This document shows, in pieces, positions 52,703 through 61,063 of a stretch of 64,000 nt of DNA. The translations under genes and the position numbers were made by a program. Source of the DNA: Bacteroidales bacterium (GTDB lineage Bacteria; Bacteroidota; Bacteroidia; Bacteroidales; P3). Every line of letters starts with the position of its first letter. Within the stretch, counting starts at the first letter, position 1. Location: positions 1-64,000 of the forward strand of contig JAKVOZ010000010.1 of assembly GCA_022482545.1 (NCBI GenBank), given 5' to 3'. The notes under the pieces were generated by a model. The model ran no database searches. It was not told the origin of the DNA and was given only the letters and a program-made list of their open reading frames with translations.

Positions 52703-53125
52703 ATGGTAACAGAGCAAGAACAAATAGAGGCATTGAAGTCAGAGAATGAGAGTTTGAAGTCAGAGAATGAGAGTTTGAAAGATGAACTTTTTTATGCAAG
52801 ATTGAAAGGGTTTTTTGAGGGTTTGTTTTTGTGTTCAATAACAGAGGAGCAGATAAGATATATTTTTGCAAACAAGTCATTGCCAAAAGGTTGTAATGTA
52901 CTTGTGGCGAAGAATAATAAATTAAGCAAAGCAGATAAATGTAGGATAGTATATTTATTGAAATTGGATATAAGAACGGCGAAGAACATTTTTGGGGATA
53001 AAACAATATCATATAACGATGTACCTAAGGATTTAAAAGGTTCTGTGGGGTCTTTTACGAGAATAAACATATATGACAGCATAAAAGATATATGTGATTT
53101 GTGTGGCAGAGAGATAGGCGAATAA
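52703..53125 (+). CDS. Hypothetical coiled-coil protein, possible mobile-element cargo
   Basis: 140 residues. The N-terminus contains an exact duplication of the unit SENESLK within EALKSENESLKSENESLKDE (a 21-bp tandem repeat in the DNA), predicted as a coiled coil. The rest is mixed alpha/beta and ends with CDLCGREIGE, a lone CxxC. No family was recognised. It is transcribed away from the RepA-like ATPase and ends in a 20-bp tandem repeat. Codon use looks like the neighbours. It may be a mobile-element accessory gene. Confidence 0.6.
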   Translation: MVTEQEQIEALKSENESLKSENESLKDELFYARLKGFFEGLFLCSITEEQIRYIFANKSLPKGCNVLVAKNNKLSKADKCRIVYLLKLDIRTAKNIFGDKTISYNDVPKDLKGSVGSFTRINIYDSIKDICDLCGREIGE

Positions 53126-53127
53126 TT

Positions 53128-53167
53128 ATAATTATTTCCATTATTATATAATTATTTCCATTATTAA
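53128..53167 (+). repeat. Perfect 20-bp tandem duplication (2 units)
   Basis: The unit ATAATTATTTCCATTATTAT spans 53128-53147. It recurs at 53148-53167 with only its last base changed. It starts 2 bp after the stop codon of the hypothetical gene and precedes the promoter of the holin-like gene. Confidence 0.85.
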
Positions 53168-53189
53168 TTGTAGTTTCGTTTATTTGTAT

Positions 53190-53197
53190 TATCTTTG
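53190..53197 (+). promoter_or_regulatory. -7 promoter element for the holin-like gene and panC
   Basis: TATCTTTG matches TAnnTTTG 27 bp before the start codon. Confidence 0.65.
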
Positions 53198-53224
53198 CAA
53201 ATTAATTTTTAAAAAAACATAAAG

Positions 53225-53749
53225 ATGAAAATATTTCAAGTAAGCACAGGCGGAAATAATAAGTTCTCACCATGGACAAAAGAGTTTTGGTTGAAAATAC
53301 TTGTTATGACAGTGGCAATAATTATTGTGTCATTAACTTCTTTGGCTCATATAAATTCTCCTATTGATGCTCTTTTGGCAGCACTAATAATTAGTCTTTT
53401 AAATGCTTTCTTAAAACCGTTGTTGTCCTTGTTTTCTTTGCCACTTATCGCAATAACGTTTGGATTGTTTATGTTGATTATTAATGCGTTGATTGTTCTT
53501 CTTACAAGCAAAATACTTAGTCCAGGATTTTATGTTAAAGGCTTCGGAGATGCGTTTTTGTTTAGTATTGTGGTAACGATATTAAGTTTTGTTTTGGAAC
53601 TTCCAGGCAAAATAAAAAGAATGAAAGATAGTATGTTTCCAAACAACAATGATTCTCAGCAAGAAAAGAAAGAGGATAATCATTTTACGGATTATGAAGA
53701 TGTAACTGAACAAGAAAACAGACAAGAAGATAAAACAGATAAAGATTAA
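53225..53749 (+). CDS. Holin-like four-helix membrane protein (phage holin IV superfamily)
   Basis: 174 residues. Four hydrophobic segments at about 24-42, 46-66, 70-95 and 105-128 fit the chromosomal family known as mycobacterial 4-TMS phage holin, superfamily IV. The pattern DALLAALIISLLNAFLKPLL followed by LSLPLIAITFGLFML-like segments supports this. A hydrophilic Gln/Glu/Asp-rich tail follows. Despite the name, these are ordinary chromosomal membrane proteins. panC lies 15 bp downstream, probably on the same transcript. Confidence 0.82.
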   Translation: MKIFQVSTGGNNKFSPWTKEFWLKILVMTVAIIIVSLTSLAHINSPIDALLAALIISLLNAFLKPLLSLFSLPLIAITFGLFMLIINALIVLLTSKILSPGFYVKGFGDAFLFSIVVTILSFVLELPGKIKRMKDSMFPNNNDSQQEKKEDNHFTDYEDVTEQENRQEDKTDKD

Positions 53750-53764
53750 AAAAAACAATATATA

Positions 53765-54607
53765 ATGAAAATTTGTAGAACAGTACAAGAATTGACAGAT
53801 AGTATTAATACTGTCAAAGAAAATAAACAAAGTATTGGATTGGTTCCTACAATGGGGGCTTTGCATAATGGACACAAATCATTGTTTGACAGAGCAAGAA
53901 AAGAAAATGATGTGTTGGTATGCAGTGTGTTTGTTAATCCTATTCAGTTTAACAATCAAGATGATTTTAAGAAATATCCGAGAGATGAAAAGAAAGATAT
54001 AGCGTTTTTAGAGGCAAGTGGTTGTGATATTGCATTTGTTCCAGATGCCAAAGAGGTTTATAAAGAAGAACCAACAGAACATTATGATTTTGGACAATTG
54101 GAACAAGTTATGGAAGGCAAACAAAGACCAGGACATTTTAATGGTGTGGCAACAATAGTTAATCGTCTTTTTATGTGGACAAAAGCAGATAGAGGTTATT
54201 TTGGCGAAAAAGACTTTCAACAGATTGCAATAATTAAAGACCTTGTTAGACAAAAAAATATTCCTATAAAGATAGTTGCTTGCCCAATATTTAGAGATGA
54301 AGATGGTCTTGCAACAAGTAGTAGAAACCAAAGACTAAGTGCTAAGGCAAGAGAGATTGCTCCAAAAATACATCAAATACTTACAAAATCTTTTCAGATG
54401 AAAGATGACTTATCAATATCACAGATAAAAAGTTTCGTGGAATCAGAATTTAAGAGAAGAAAAGAATTTGAGTTGGAATATTTTATGATTGTAGATGATA
54501 CAACATTGCAACCAATATTAATGAAAAAAGAAGGACAAGGTGTTGTTGGTTGTGTTGCTGTTTGGCTTGATGGAGTTAGGTTGATAGATATTCAAAGATA
54601 TTATTAA
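53765..54607 (+). CDS. panC: Pantothenate synthetase
   Basis: 280 residues. PanC condenses pantoate and beta-alanine with ATP in coenzyme A biosynthesis. The nucleotidyltransferase signature PTMGALHNGHKSLFDRAR contains the HxGH motif (about residues 33-36). FVNPIQFNNQDDFKKYPR, GHFNGVATIVNRLF, YFGEKDFQQIAIIKDLV and the KMSKS-like LATSSRNQRLS complete the fingerprint. Length is normal. It is followed by ftcD after 49 bp. Confidence 0.96.
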   Translation: MKICRTVQELTDSINTVKENKQSIGLVPTMGALHNGHKSLFDRARKENDVLVCSVFVNPIQFNNQDDFKKYPRDEKKDIAFLEASGCDIAFVPDAKEVYKEEPTEHYDFGQLEQVMEGKQRPGHFNGVATIVNRLFMWTKADRGYFGEKDFQQIAIIKDLVRQKNIPIKIVACPIFRDEDGLATSSRNQRLSAKAREIAPKIHQILTKSFQMKDDLSISQIKSFVESEFKRRKEFELEYFMIVDDTTLQPILMKKEGQGVVGCVAVWLDGVRLIDIQRYY

Positions 54608-54656
54608 ACAAAAAATATTTAGAAAAATATTAAAATACAAAAATAAGAAAAATAGT

Positions 54657-56351
54657 ATGAAACAAATTATTGAATGTGTCCCAAATATAAGTGAGGGCAA
54701 GAATCAAAATATAATTAATCAAGTAGTAGAGGAAGTAGAGAAAGTAGAAGGAGTGAAACTATTAGATGTAGATCCAGGTAAGACAACAAACAGAACAGTT
54801 ATCACATTTGTTGGAGAGCCAGAGCAAGTTTGCCAAGCAGCATTTGAGGTTGTTAAGAAAGCACAAGAATTGATAGATATGCGTTCTCACCATGGAGACC
54901 ATCCACGTTTTGGAGCAACAGATGTATGTCCTTTGATTCCAGTAGCAAACATAACAATGGACGAGGTTGTTGAATATGCGAGAAAACTTGCTAAAAGAAT
55001 AGCAGACGAATTAGATATTCCAATATATTGTTATGAGAGTGCAGCATTTACGCCAGAGAGAAGAAATCTTGCAACTTGCCGAAAAGGAGAGTATGAAGGA
55101 TTGAAAGAAAGAATAGAGAGTAGTGATTGGAAGCCATGTTTTGGACCAAACAAATGGAGTGAGAAGATAGCAAAGAGTGGCGCAACAGCAGTTGGAGCAA
55201 GAGATTTTTTACTTGCAGTTAATTATAATTTAAACACAACATCAACACGTAGAGCAAACGCTATTGCTTTTGATGTTAGAGAAAAAGGTAGAGTAAAAAG
55301 AGAAGGCAACAAACCTAACGGCAAACCAGTCTTAGATGCCAATGGTAAGAAAGTGATGATACCAGGTACATTAAAAGGTACAAAAGCAATTGGTTGGTAT
55401 ATTGAAGAATATGGTATTGCACAGGTTTCAATGAATATAACGAATTGCAATGTTTCTCCGCTTCATATTTGTTTTGAAGAGGTGTCAAATAAGGCAGCAC
55501 AAAGAGGTATAAGAGTAACAGGAGTAGAGATAGTTGGTCTTGTTCCAAAGAAAACACTAATAGATGCAGGTAAGTTTTATCTTAAAAAACAACAAAGAAG
55601 TGTTGGTGTAGATGAAGATACACTTATAAAAATAGCAGTTAAGTCAATGGGGCTAGATGATTTGAAACCATTCAATCCAAAAGAGAAAGTTATTGAATAT
55701 ATGATAGAAGATAACTCTCAAAAGAAATTGGTTGATATGACATGCAAAGGTTTTGCTAACGAAACAGCAAGCGAGAGTCCAGCACCAGGAGGTGGAAGCA
55801 TATCAGCATATATAGGTTCTCTTGGAGCAGCACTTGGAACAATGGTTGCAAACCTATCTTCTCACAAAGCAGGTTGGGACGAAAGATGGGAAGAGTTTTC
55901 TATTGTAGCAGAAAAAGGACAAGAAATAAAAGATACTTTGTTACACCTTGTTGATGAAGATACAAATAGTTTCAATAAGATAATGAATGCTTTTTCATTA
56001 CCAAAGAAAACAGATGAAGAAAAACAAAAGAGAGATGAGGCTATTCAAGATGCAACAAAATATGCGATAGAAATACCATATCAAACACTTCAAGCATCTT
56101 TTGAGGTCTTTGATATTTGCAAACAAATGGTAGAGACAGGTAATCCAAATTCAGTTACAGATGCTGCTGTTGGCATACTTTGTGCAAAGACAGCATGCGT
56201 AGGTGCATTTATGAATATGAAAATCAATTGCAAGAGTTTGAAAGATAAGGCTTTTGTTGATGATATACTAACTAAGGCTCAACAACTTATTGATAAAGCA
56301 GAACAAATAGAAAAAGAATATACAACAAAAGTGTTAGCACAAATAGATTAA
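54657..56351 (+). CDS. ftcD: Bifunctional glutamate formimidoyltransferase / formimidoyl-THF cyclodeaminase
   Basis: 564 residues with both domains of FtcD. The formiminotransferase part (about residues 1-300) shows IECVPNISEGKNQNIINQV, MRSHHGDHPRFGATDVCPL and GARDFLLAVNYNLNT. The cyclodeaminase part (about 350-560) shows SESPAPGGGSISAYIGSLGA and the helical bundle to TDAAVGILCAKTACVGAF. The enzyme transfers the formimino group from formiminoglutamate to tetrahydrofolate and releases ammonia, the last step of one histidine degradation route. No hut genes adjoin it here. A terminator follows. Confidence 0.95.
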   Translation: MKQIIECVPNISEGKNQNIINQVVEEVEKVEGVKLLDVDPGKTTNRTVITFVGEPEQVCQAAFEVVKKAQELIDMRSHHGDHPRFGATDVCPLIPVANITMDEVVEYARKLAKRIADELDIPIYCYESAAFTPERRNLATCRKGEYEGLKERIESSDWKPCFGPNKWSEKIAKSGATAVGARDFLLAVNYNLNTTSTRRANAIAFDVREKGRVKREGNKPNGKPVLDANGKKVMIPGTLKGTKAIGWYIEEYGIAQVSMNITNCNVSPLHICFEEVSNKAAQRGIRVTGVEIVGLVPKKTLIDAGKFYLKKQQRSVGVDEDTLIKIAVKSMGLDDLKPFNPKEKVIEYMIEDNSQKKLVDMTCKGFANETASESPAPGGGSISAYIGSLGAALGTMVANLSSHKAGWDERWEEFSIVAEKGQEIKDTLLHLVDEDTNSFNKIMNAFSLPKKTDEEKQKRDEAIQDATKYAIEIPYQTLQASFEVFDICKQMVETGNPNSVTDAAVGILCAKTACVGAFMNMKINCKSLKDKAFVDDILTKAQQLIDKAEQIEKEYTTKVLAQID

Positions 56352-56365
56352 TGTAAAATAAACAG

Positions 56366-56410
56366 AGAAAAGCCCTCAAAACTTTTATATATTTTGGGGG
56401 ACTTTTTCTT
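56366..56410 (+). terminator. Terminator after ftcD
   Basis: AGCCCTCAAAA and TTTTGGGGGACT pair as an imperfect 10-11-bp stem around an AT loop, followed by TTTTTCTT, about 20 bp after the ftcD stop. Confidence 0.75.
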
Positions 56411-56492
56411 ACAAATTATGAGGCGTCTTTAATCTAACATAATATTTTTTAGAATTCCCATAATTAATATAAAAATGACAACAACTTTATAG

Positions 56493-57578
56493 ATGGAAAA
56501 ATTAAAAATAGGCAACTTAATTGCCAAATATCCTATTGTGCAAGGCGGTATGGGAGTGGGAATATCTCGTAGCGGACTTGCTGTGGCGGTAGCAAATCAA
56601 GGAGGAATAGGTGTTATTTCGGCAGCAGGATTAGGCTTGTTTCACCTTAATGAAATAAAAGATTACAAAGAGGCTTCTATTTACGGACTTAAACAGGAGA
56701 TAAATAAAGCCAAACAAAAAACAAAAGGTATAATAGGTGTTAATATAATGGTTGCTTTGACTAATTTCTCTGATATGGTTAAAACGGCTATTGATGAACA
56801 AGCAGATGTTATATTCTCTGGTGCAGGATTACCTTTGGATTTGCCTTCATATCTTAGACAAGGAGACAAAACGAAATTAGTGCCAATAGTATCTTCTGCA
56901 AGAGCAACAAAAATAATATGTGAAAAATGGATAGGTAAATATGATTATGTGCCAGATGCAATAGTTGTTGAAGGACCAAAAGCAGGCGGACATCTTGGAT
57001 ATAAACTTAATCAATTAGATGATAAAGCATTTTCATTAGAAGAAAACCTACCTAATGTTGTTGAAGAAGTTAAACGTTGGAGAGAAAAGACATCAAGAAA
57101 TATACCTATCATTGCAGCAGGAGGAATATACAGTGGAGAAGATATGTATAAAATAATGAAAGAAGGAGCAGATGCTGTTCAACTTGCTACTCGTTTTGTT
57201 ACAACTAATGAATGTGATGCTTCAATAGAGTTCAAAAATAGTTATATTAATGCCAAGAAAGAAGATATAGTTATTATAAAGAGTCCTGTGGGAATGCCTG
57301 GTAGAGCAATAAAAAACAAATTCTTAGAGAGTGTGGCAAGAGGAGAAAAATGTCCTAAACAATGTGTTCATCATTGCATAAAGACCTGTGATAATGTTAA
57401 TAGTCCTTATTGTATTATGATTGCTTTGATTAATGCTTACTATGGAAATTTAGATAAAGGCTTTTGTTTTGCTGGTTCAAATGCGTACAAGGCAAAAGAA
57501 ATAATATCTGTGGAAGATACATTCAATGCGTTGATTAAAGAATATGAAGATTACGAAAATTCATTAACAAATCTTTAA
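56493..57578 (+). CDS. Nitronate monooxygenase / 2-nitropropane dioxygenase family flavoprotein
   Basis: 361 residues. TIM-barrel FMN protein: IVQGGMGVGISRSGLAVAVA, GGIGVISAAGLG, IIGVNIMVAL, DAIVVEGPKAGGHLGY, IPIIAAGGIYSGEDM and ADAVQLATRFVTT are family landmarks. The C-terminal part with CPKQCVHHCIKTCD and SPYCIMIALINAYYGNLDKG, containing several Cys residues, is typical of the Bacteroidetes/Clostridia subgroup, related also to enoyl-ACP reductase FabK. Real substrate is uncertain. It is 13 bp upstream of xseA and probably co-transcribed with it. Confidence 0.85.
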   Translation: MEKLKIGNLIAKYPIVQGGMGVGISRSGLAVAVANQGGIGVISAAGLGLFHLNEIKDYKEASIYGLKQEINKAKQKTKGIIGVNIMVALTNFSDMVKTAIDEQADVIFSGAGLPLDLPSYLRQGDKTKLVPIVSSARATKIICEKWIGKYDYVPDAIVVEGPKAGGHLGYKLNQLDDKAFSLEENLPNVVEEVKRWREKTSRNIPIIAAGGIYSGEDMYKIMKEGADAVQLATRFVTTNECDASIEFKNSYINAKKEDIVIIKSPVGMPGRAIKNKFLESVARGEKCPKQCVHHCIKTCDNVNSPYCIMIALINAYYGNLDKGFCFAGSNAYKAKEIISVEDTFNALIKEYEDYENSLTNL

Positions 57579-57591
57579 TCTTAAAGATTAG

Positions 57592-58794
57592 ATGATTGCA
57601 GATAATGTTTATAATCAAGGTGATGAAATAGATAAAAAAGTGTTGTCGCTTTATGAGGTAACACAAAATCTTGAACAAACTATAAGAAAAGAATATCCAA
57701 ATAGTTTTTATTTGAGAGCAGAGATTTCAAAACTTAATCTATATAAATATTCAGGTCATGCTTATCCAGAACTTGTAGAAAAAAAAGACGGTAAGATTGT
57801 TGCTCAAATAAAGGCTATCATTTGGCAAGGTAATTTTAATAGAATAAATGAAAAGTTTATTAATATAGTTGGGCAACCATTACAAGACGGTATTCTTATT
57901 GTTTGTAAGGCAACATTTACGTATAACTCTTTATATGGATTGAGTCTTATAATATCAGATATTGACCCATACATAACATTAGGCGAGTTGGAAAAAGAGA
58001 GAAAAGAATGTATTAACAAACTAAACAAAGAAAATATATTTAATCTTAACTCAACGCTTAATTTACCAATACTACCACAAAGACTTGCTATAATATCGGT
58101 TGCAACAAGTAAAGGATATAGTGATTTCATTCAAACACTCAAAGAAAATAAGCACGATTATGATTTCTTTTATTATCTGTTTCCTTCATTATTGCAAGGC
58201 GACAAGGCAGAAAAACAAATGATTGATGCTCTTGATGTGATAGATTGTGTTAAAGATTTTTTTGATTGTGTGCTTATAATAAGAGGAGGTGGAGGAGATA
58301 TAGGTTTGAGTTGTTATAATAATTATGAATTGTGTAGAAAGATAGCAACATTTTCTTTGCCTATCTTGACAGGTATTGGGCATTCAACAAATGAAACAGT
58401 TGCCGAAATGATTAGTTACCAAAATTGCATAACACCAACAGCATTAGCAAATTTTATTCTTGAAAGATTTGATGGCTTTTATAATAACATATTAGGTATT
58501 GAACAAAGATTGATTAAGTCGGCTTATGATGTTGTAGATAATCAGAAAAAAGATATTAGTCATTTGGCAAAATATCTTAAAATAAACGCTTATTCAATCA
58601 TAAGTCAAGAAAAACAAAAACTTGTTGGACAGGAAAAATATCTTAATGCAATGAATCCTATGAATTTATTAAACAAAGGTTATTCAATAACATTGCTTAA
58701 TGATAAAATAGTTATGAGTAAAAATCAAGTTAAATCAAAAGATAAGATTAGAACAATAACAAAAGATGGGGAATTTACATCAACAGTAGATTAA
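57592..58794 (+). CDS. xseA: Exodeoxyribonuclease VII large subunit
   Basis: 400 residues. The OB-fold N-terminal domain shows YLRAEISKLNLYKYSGHAYPEL and LIVCKATFTYNSLYGLSLII. The catalytic Exonuc_VII_L domain has LAIISVATSKGYSDFIQTL, VLIIRGGGGDIGLSCYNNYEL, LPILTGIGHSTNETVAEMI and TPTALANFILER. The C-terminal part ends in the small beta domain LNKGYSITLLNDKIVMS. With XseB it degrades single-stranded DNA. xseB follows 6 bp downstream. Confidence 0.95.
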   Translation: MIADNVYNQGDEIDKKVLSLYEVTQNLEQTIRKEYPNSFYLRAEISKLNLYKYSGHAYPELVEKKDGKIVAQIKAIIWQGNFNRINEKFINIVGQPLQDGILIVCKATFTYNSLYGLSLIISDIDPYITLGELEKERKECINKLNKENIFNLNSTLNLPILPQRLAIISVATSKGYSDFIQTLKENKHDYDFFYYLFPSLLQGDKAEKQMIDALDVIDCVKDFFDCVLIIRGGGGDIGLSCYNNYELCRKIATFSLPILTGIGHSTNETVAEMISYQNCITPTALANFILERFDGFYNNILGIEQRLIKSAYDVVDNQKKDISHLAKYLKINAYSIISQEKQKLVGQEKYLNAMNPMNLLNKGYSITLLNDKIVMSKNQVKSKDKIRTITKDGEFTSTVD

Positions 58795-58800
58795 AAGACT

Positions 58801-59010
58801 ATGGACAAAGAAACATTATCTTACGAAAAAGCATATAAAGAATTGCAAAGTATAATAGAAGAGATGGAGAATAAAGAAGTTTCTATTGATATACTTTCAG
58901 ATAAAATAAAAAGAGCATTGTTTTTGATAGGTATATGCAAAGATAAATTATCAAAAATAGAAGTAGATGTGGATAAACTAATAAAAACAATTAAAGATAA
59001 TGTTGAATAG
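58801..59010 (+). CDS. xseB: Exodeoxyribonuclease VII small subunit
   Basis: 69 residues, all helical, with LSYEKAYKELQSIIEEMENKEVSIDILS as family hallmark (SYEKAYKELQSIIEEMENKE) and a second helix ending in LSKIEVDVDKLI. XseB binds the XseA tail to form the holoenzyme. It is directly downstream of xseA and convergent with the lipoprotein gene 8 bp away. Confidence 0.93.
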   Translation: MDKETLSYEKAYKELQSIIEEMENKEVSIDILSDKIKRALFLIGICKDKLSKIEVDVDKLIKTIKDNVE

Positions 59011-59018
59011 TTGTTGTT

Positions 59019-59585
59019 TTATTTTTTGGCAACACTTATTGGCACATCTTTAAATCGTATCTCACTTTGGCGAATATCGTTAGAGTTTTGTTGGTTTTTA
59101 AGTTCTCCTTTGAAATAACCACTCATCAAAACACCATCATTCTTTGTTATTACAATATTGCCAGAAATAGATTTCATATATAAATCAAAAGATACTGGCA
59201 AACAAACAGATTTGTTCTTATAGTATTGAATAGAAAATTTATCAGCGGGATAGATTATTGAGTCAGAAAAAGAAAAACTTTTAGTAATTATAGAATTATC
59301 TATGTGAATATAAGCATAGTTATGAATTAATGAGGTTGAAGAATCGTTAATGTTGTCAGAACTGATAACAATATCAAACCATGATTGATTGTCAAGGCTT
59401 GGTATCTTAACATAAAATGTACCAAGATTATTAGTGTTTTCATTCCAATAATCGTTTCCTATCTTAGAATAAAGATTATAGGAAGAAGAATCTATTTTAG
59501 TGTCTTTGTCGTTGTCATCAGAGCAAGACAAAAAAAACATTATTCCTAATAATAAGATAGATAATAAAACAATTGTCTTTTTCAT
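59019..59585 (-). CDS. Hypothetical lipoprotein
   Basis: 188 residues. The lipobox MFFLSC places the lipidated Cys near residue 21. An Asp-rich linker (SDDNDKDTK) and an all-beta mature domain follow (NLGTFYVKIPSLDNQSWFDI, FDLYMKSISGNIVITKNDG, LMSGYFKGELKNQQ). It looks like a small secreted beta-sandwich; an intact GYFKGEL segment recalls DUF-type lipoproteins carried by gut Bacteroidales, but no family is certain. It lies convergent with xseB. Confidence 0.72.
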   Translation of the reverse strand: MKKTIVLLSILLLGIMFFLSCSDDNDKDTKIDSSSYNLYSKIGNDYWNENTNNLGTFYVKIPSLDNQSWFDIVISSDNINDSSTSLIHNYAYIHIDNSIITKSFSFSDSIIYPADKFSIQYYKNKSVCLPVSFDLYMKSISGNIVITKNDGVLMSGYFKGELKNQQNSNDIRQSEIRFKDVPISVAKK

Positions 59586-59599
59586 AATATTAATTTTCT

Positions 59600-59637
59600 A
59601 AAAAAAATAGGGGCGTTAAAATAAATTAATGCCCCTA
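59600..59637 (-). terminator. Terminator after the DUF1015 gene
   Basis: TAGGGGC-g-TTA (59608-59618) and TAA-t-GCCCCTA (59627-59637) form a strong GC-core stem with an 8-nt loop. On the minus strand it is followed by eight T, just past the DUF1015 stop codon. Confidence 0.9.
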
Positions 59638-59652
59638 AGTATGTTAAAAATA

Positions 59653-60906
59653 CTATTCTAATTCATGAATAACTAAACCAGAACGTAATTTTGGTTCAAA
59701 CCATGTAGATTTTGGTGGCATAATATTACCACTATCAGCAATCTTCATTAATTGGTCCATAGAAACAGGATAAAGAGCAAAAGCAACTTTCATTTCGCCA
59801 TTATCAACTCTTCTTTTCAATTCGCCAAGACCACGGATACCACCAACGAAATCTATTCTCTTATCTGTACGAAGATCTTTTATTCCAAGAATCTTATCAA
59901 GTACATTAGAAGAAAGAATACTTACATCAAGTACTCCAATAGGGTCGTTAGCATCATAAACACCATCTTTTGCAGTTAATTTATACCATTCACCGTTTAA
60001 ATACATAGAAAATGTGTGAAGTTCTTCTGGTTTGAATGTTTGTTTGCCCATCTTTTCAACCTTAAAGGCTGTTTCAAGTTTGTTTAAGAACTCTTCATTA
60101 GAAAGACCATTCAAATCTTTTACTACACGGTTGTAATCAATAATTCTTAATTGATTAGCAGGGAAAATAACTGCCATGAAGTAATTGTATTCTTCATTTC
60201 CTGTATGGTTAGGATTTTTTGCTTTTCTTTCTTGACCAACTCTTGCTGCTGCTGCTGTTCTGTGGTGTCCATCAGCAACGTAAAGATATTTAACATCTTT
60301 ATCAAATATTTCTTCTATACGTTTTATTGTCTTTTGGTCATTGATTATCCAGAACTTGTGTCCAAAACCATCTTCTTTTGCAACAAAGTCGTAGATAGGT
60401 TTTTCGTTCTTTACTATGTTTTCAACAATAGTGTCAATTTCTTTATTGTCAGGATAAGCAAAGAATACTGGTTCTACGTTAGCATTAGTAATATTAACGT
60501 GAATCATACGACCATCTTCTTTATCTTTACGAGTTAGTTCGTGTTTTTTGATTATTCCATTAAAATAATCATCAACGTGAGTACAACCAACAATACCATA
60601 TTGTGTTCTTCCGTCCATTGTTTGAGCGTAGATATATAGTTTTGGTTCTTTATCTTTAACTAACCAACCTTCTTTTTTGAAATGATTGTAGTTTTCAACA
60701 ACTTTCTCAAAAACTTCTGGTGCATTGTCTGCTGTTCCTTCTTTAAGGTCTATTTCGGCTTTTGTAACATGAAGTAATGAATACTTGTTACCTTTTGCCA
60801 TTTCTCTTGCTTCTTCTGAATTTACTACATCATAAGGACATGATGATAATAAAGTTACTATTTCTTGTGGAGGACGTAATCCTTTGAAAGCTTTTACTCT
60901 TGCCAT
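59653..60906 (-). CDS. DUF1015 family protein
   Basis: 417 residues. Family landmarks: ARVKAFKGLRPPQEIVTLLS, SCPYDVVNSEEAREMAKGN, SLLHVTKAEIDL, YVADGHHRTAAAARVGQE and FLYLNGEWYKL-like (YLNGEWYKLTAKDGVYD). The central YVADGHHRTA is the conserved core, with two His after Gly. In Bacteroidetes it usually lies next to serA/serC, which are not in this window. A role in serine or phosphonate-like metabolism has been suggested in the literature for relatives but is not certain. It is monocistronic with its own promoter and terminator. Confidence 0.92.
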   Translation of the reverse strand: MARVKAFKGLRPPQEIVTLLSSCPYDVVNSEEAREMAKGNKYSLLHVTKAEIDLKEGTADNAPEVFEKVVENYNHFKKEGWLVKDKEPKLYIYAQTMDGRTQYGIVGCTHVDDYFNGIIKKHELTRKDKEDGRMIHVNITNANVEPVFFAYPDNKEIDTIVENIVKNEKPIYDFVAKEDGFGHKFWIINDQKTIKRIEEIFDKDVKYLYVADGHHRTAAAARVGQERKAKNPNHTGNEEYNYFMAVIFPANQLRIIDYNRVVKDLNGLSNEEFLNKLETAFKVEKMGKQTFKPEELHTFSMYLNGEWYKLTAKDGVYDANDPIGVLDVSILSSNVLDKILGIKDLRTDKRIDFVGGIRGLGELKRRVDNGEMKVAFALYPVSMDQLMKIADSGNIMPPKSTWFEPKLRSGLVIHELE

Positions 60907-60955
60907 ATCTTATATATGTTTTTTTATGTTTTTATGAAAAAAAATTAGTTTTGTG

Positions 60956-60963
60956 CAAAATTA
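60956..60963 (-). promoter_or_regulatory. -7 promoter element for the DUF1015 gene
   Basis: TAATTTTG on the minus strand matches TAnnTTTG, 50 bp before the start codon. Confidence 0.55.
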
Positions 60964-61009
60964 CATAATATTTTTGTTTCTTTTTATAAAATAATCCAAA
61001 TAAAAGAAA

Positions 61010-61017
61010 TAAATTTG
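61010..61017 (+). promoter_or_regulatory. -7 promoter element for the sprE/porW gene
   Basis: TAAATTTG matches TAnnTTTG; the predicted transcript starts about 40 nt before the TTG start codon. Confidence 0.55.
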
Positions 61018-61063
61018 CAAAGTTAAAGTTATTTAATAAACTATAAATAGGTTTTAAGACAGT

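Noticed and set aside
52575-53012. Leftward 145-codon ORF covering the 52703-53125 gene
   Set aside because: It is largely antisense to the rightward gene, which has better composition (clear coiled coil), and its start lies inside that gene.
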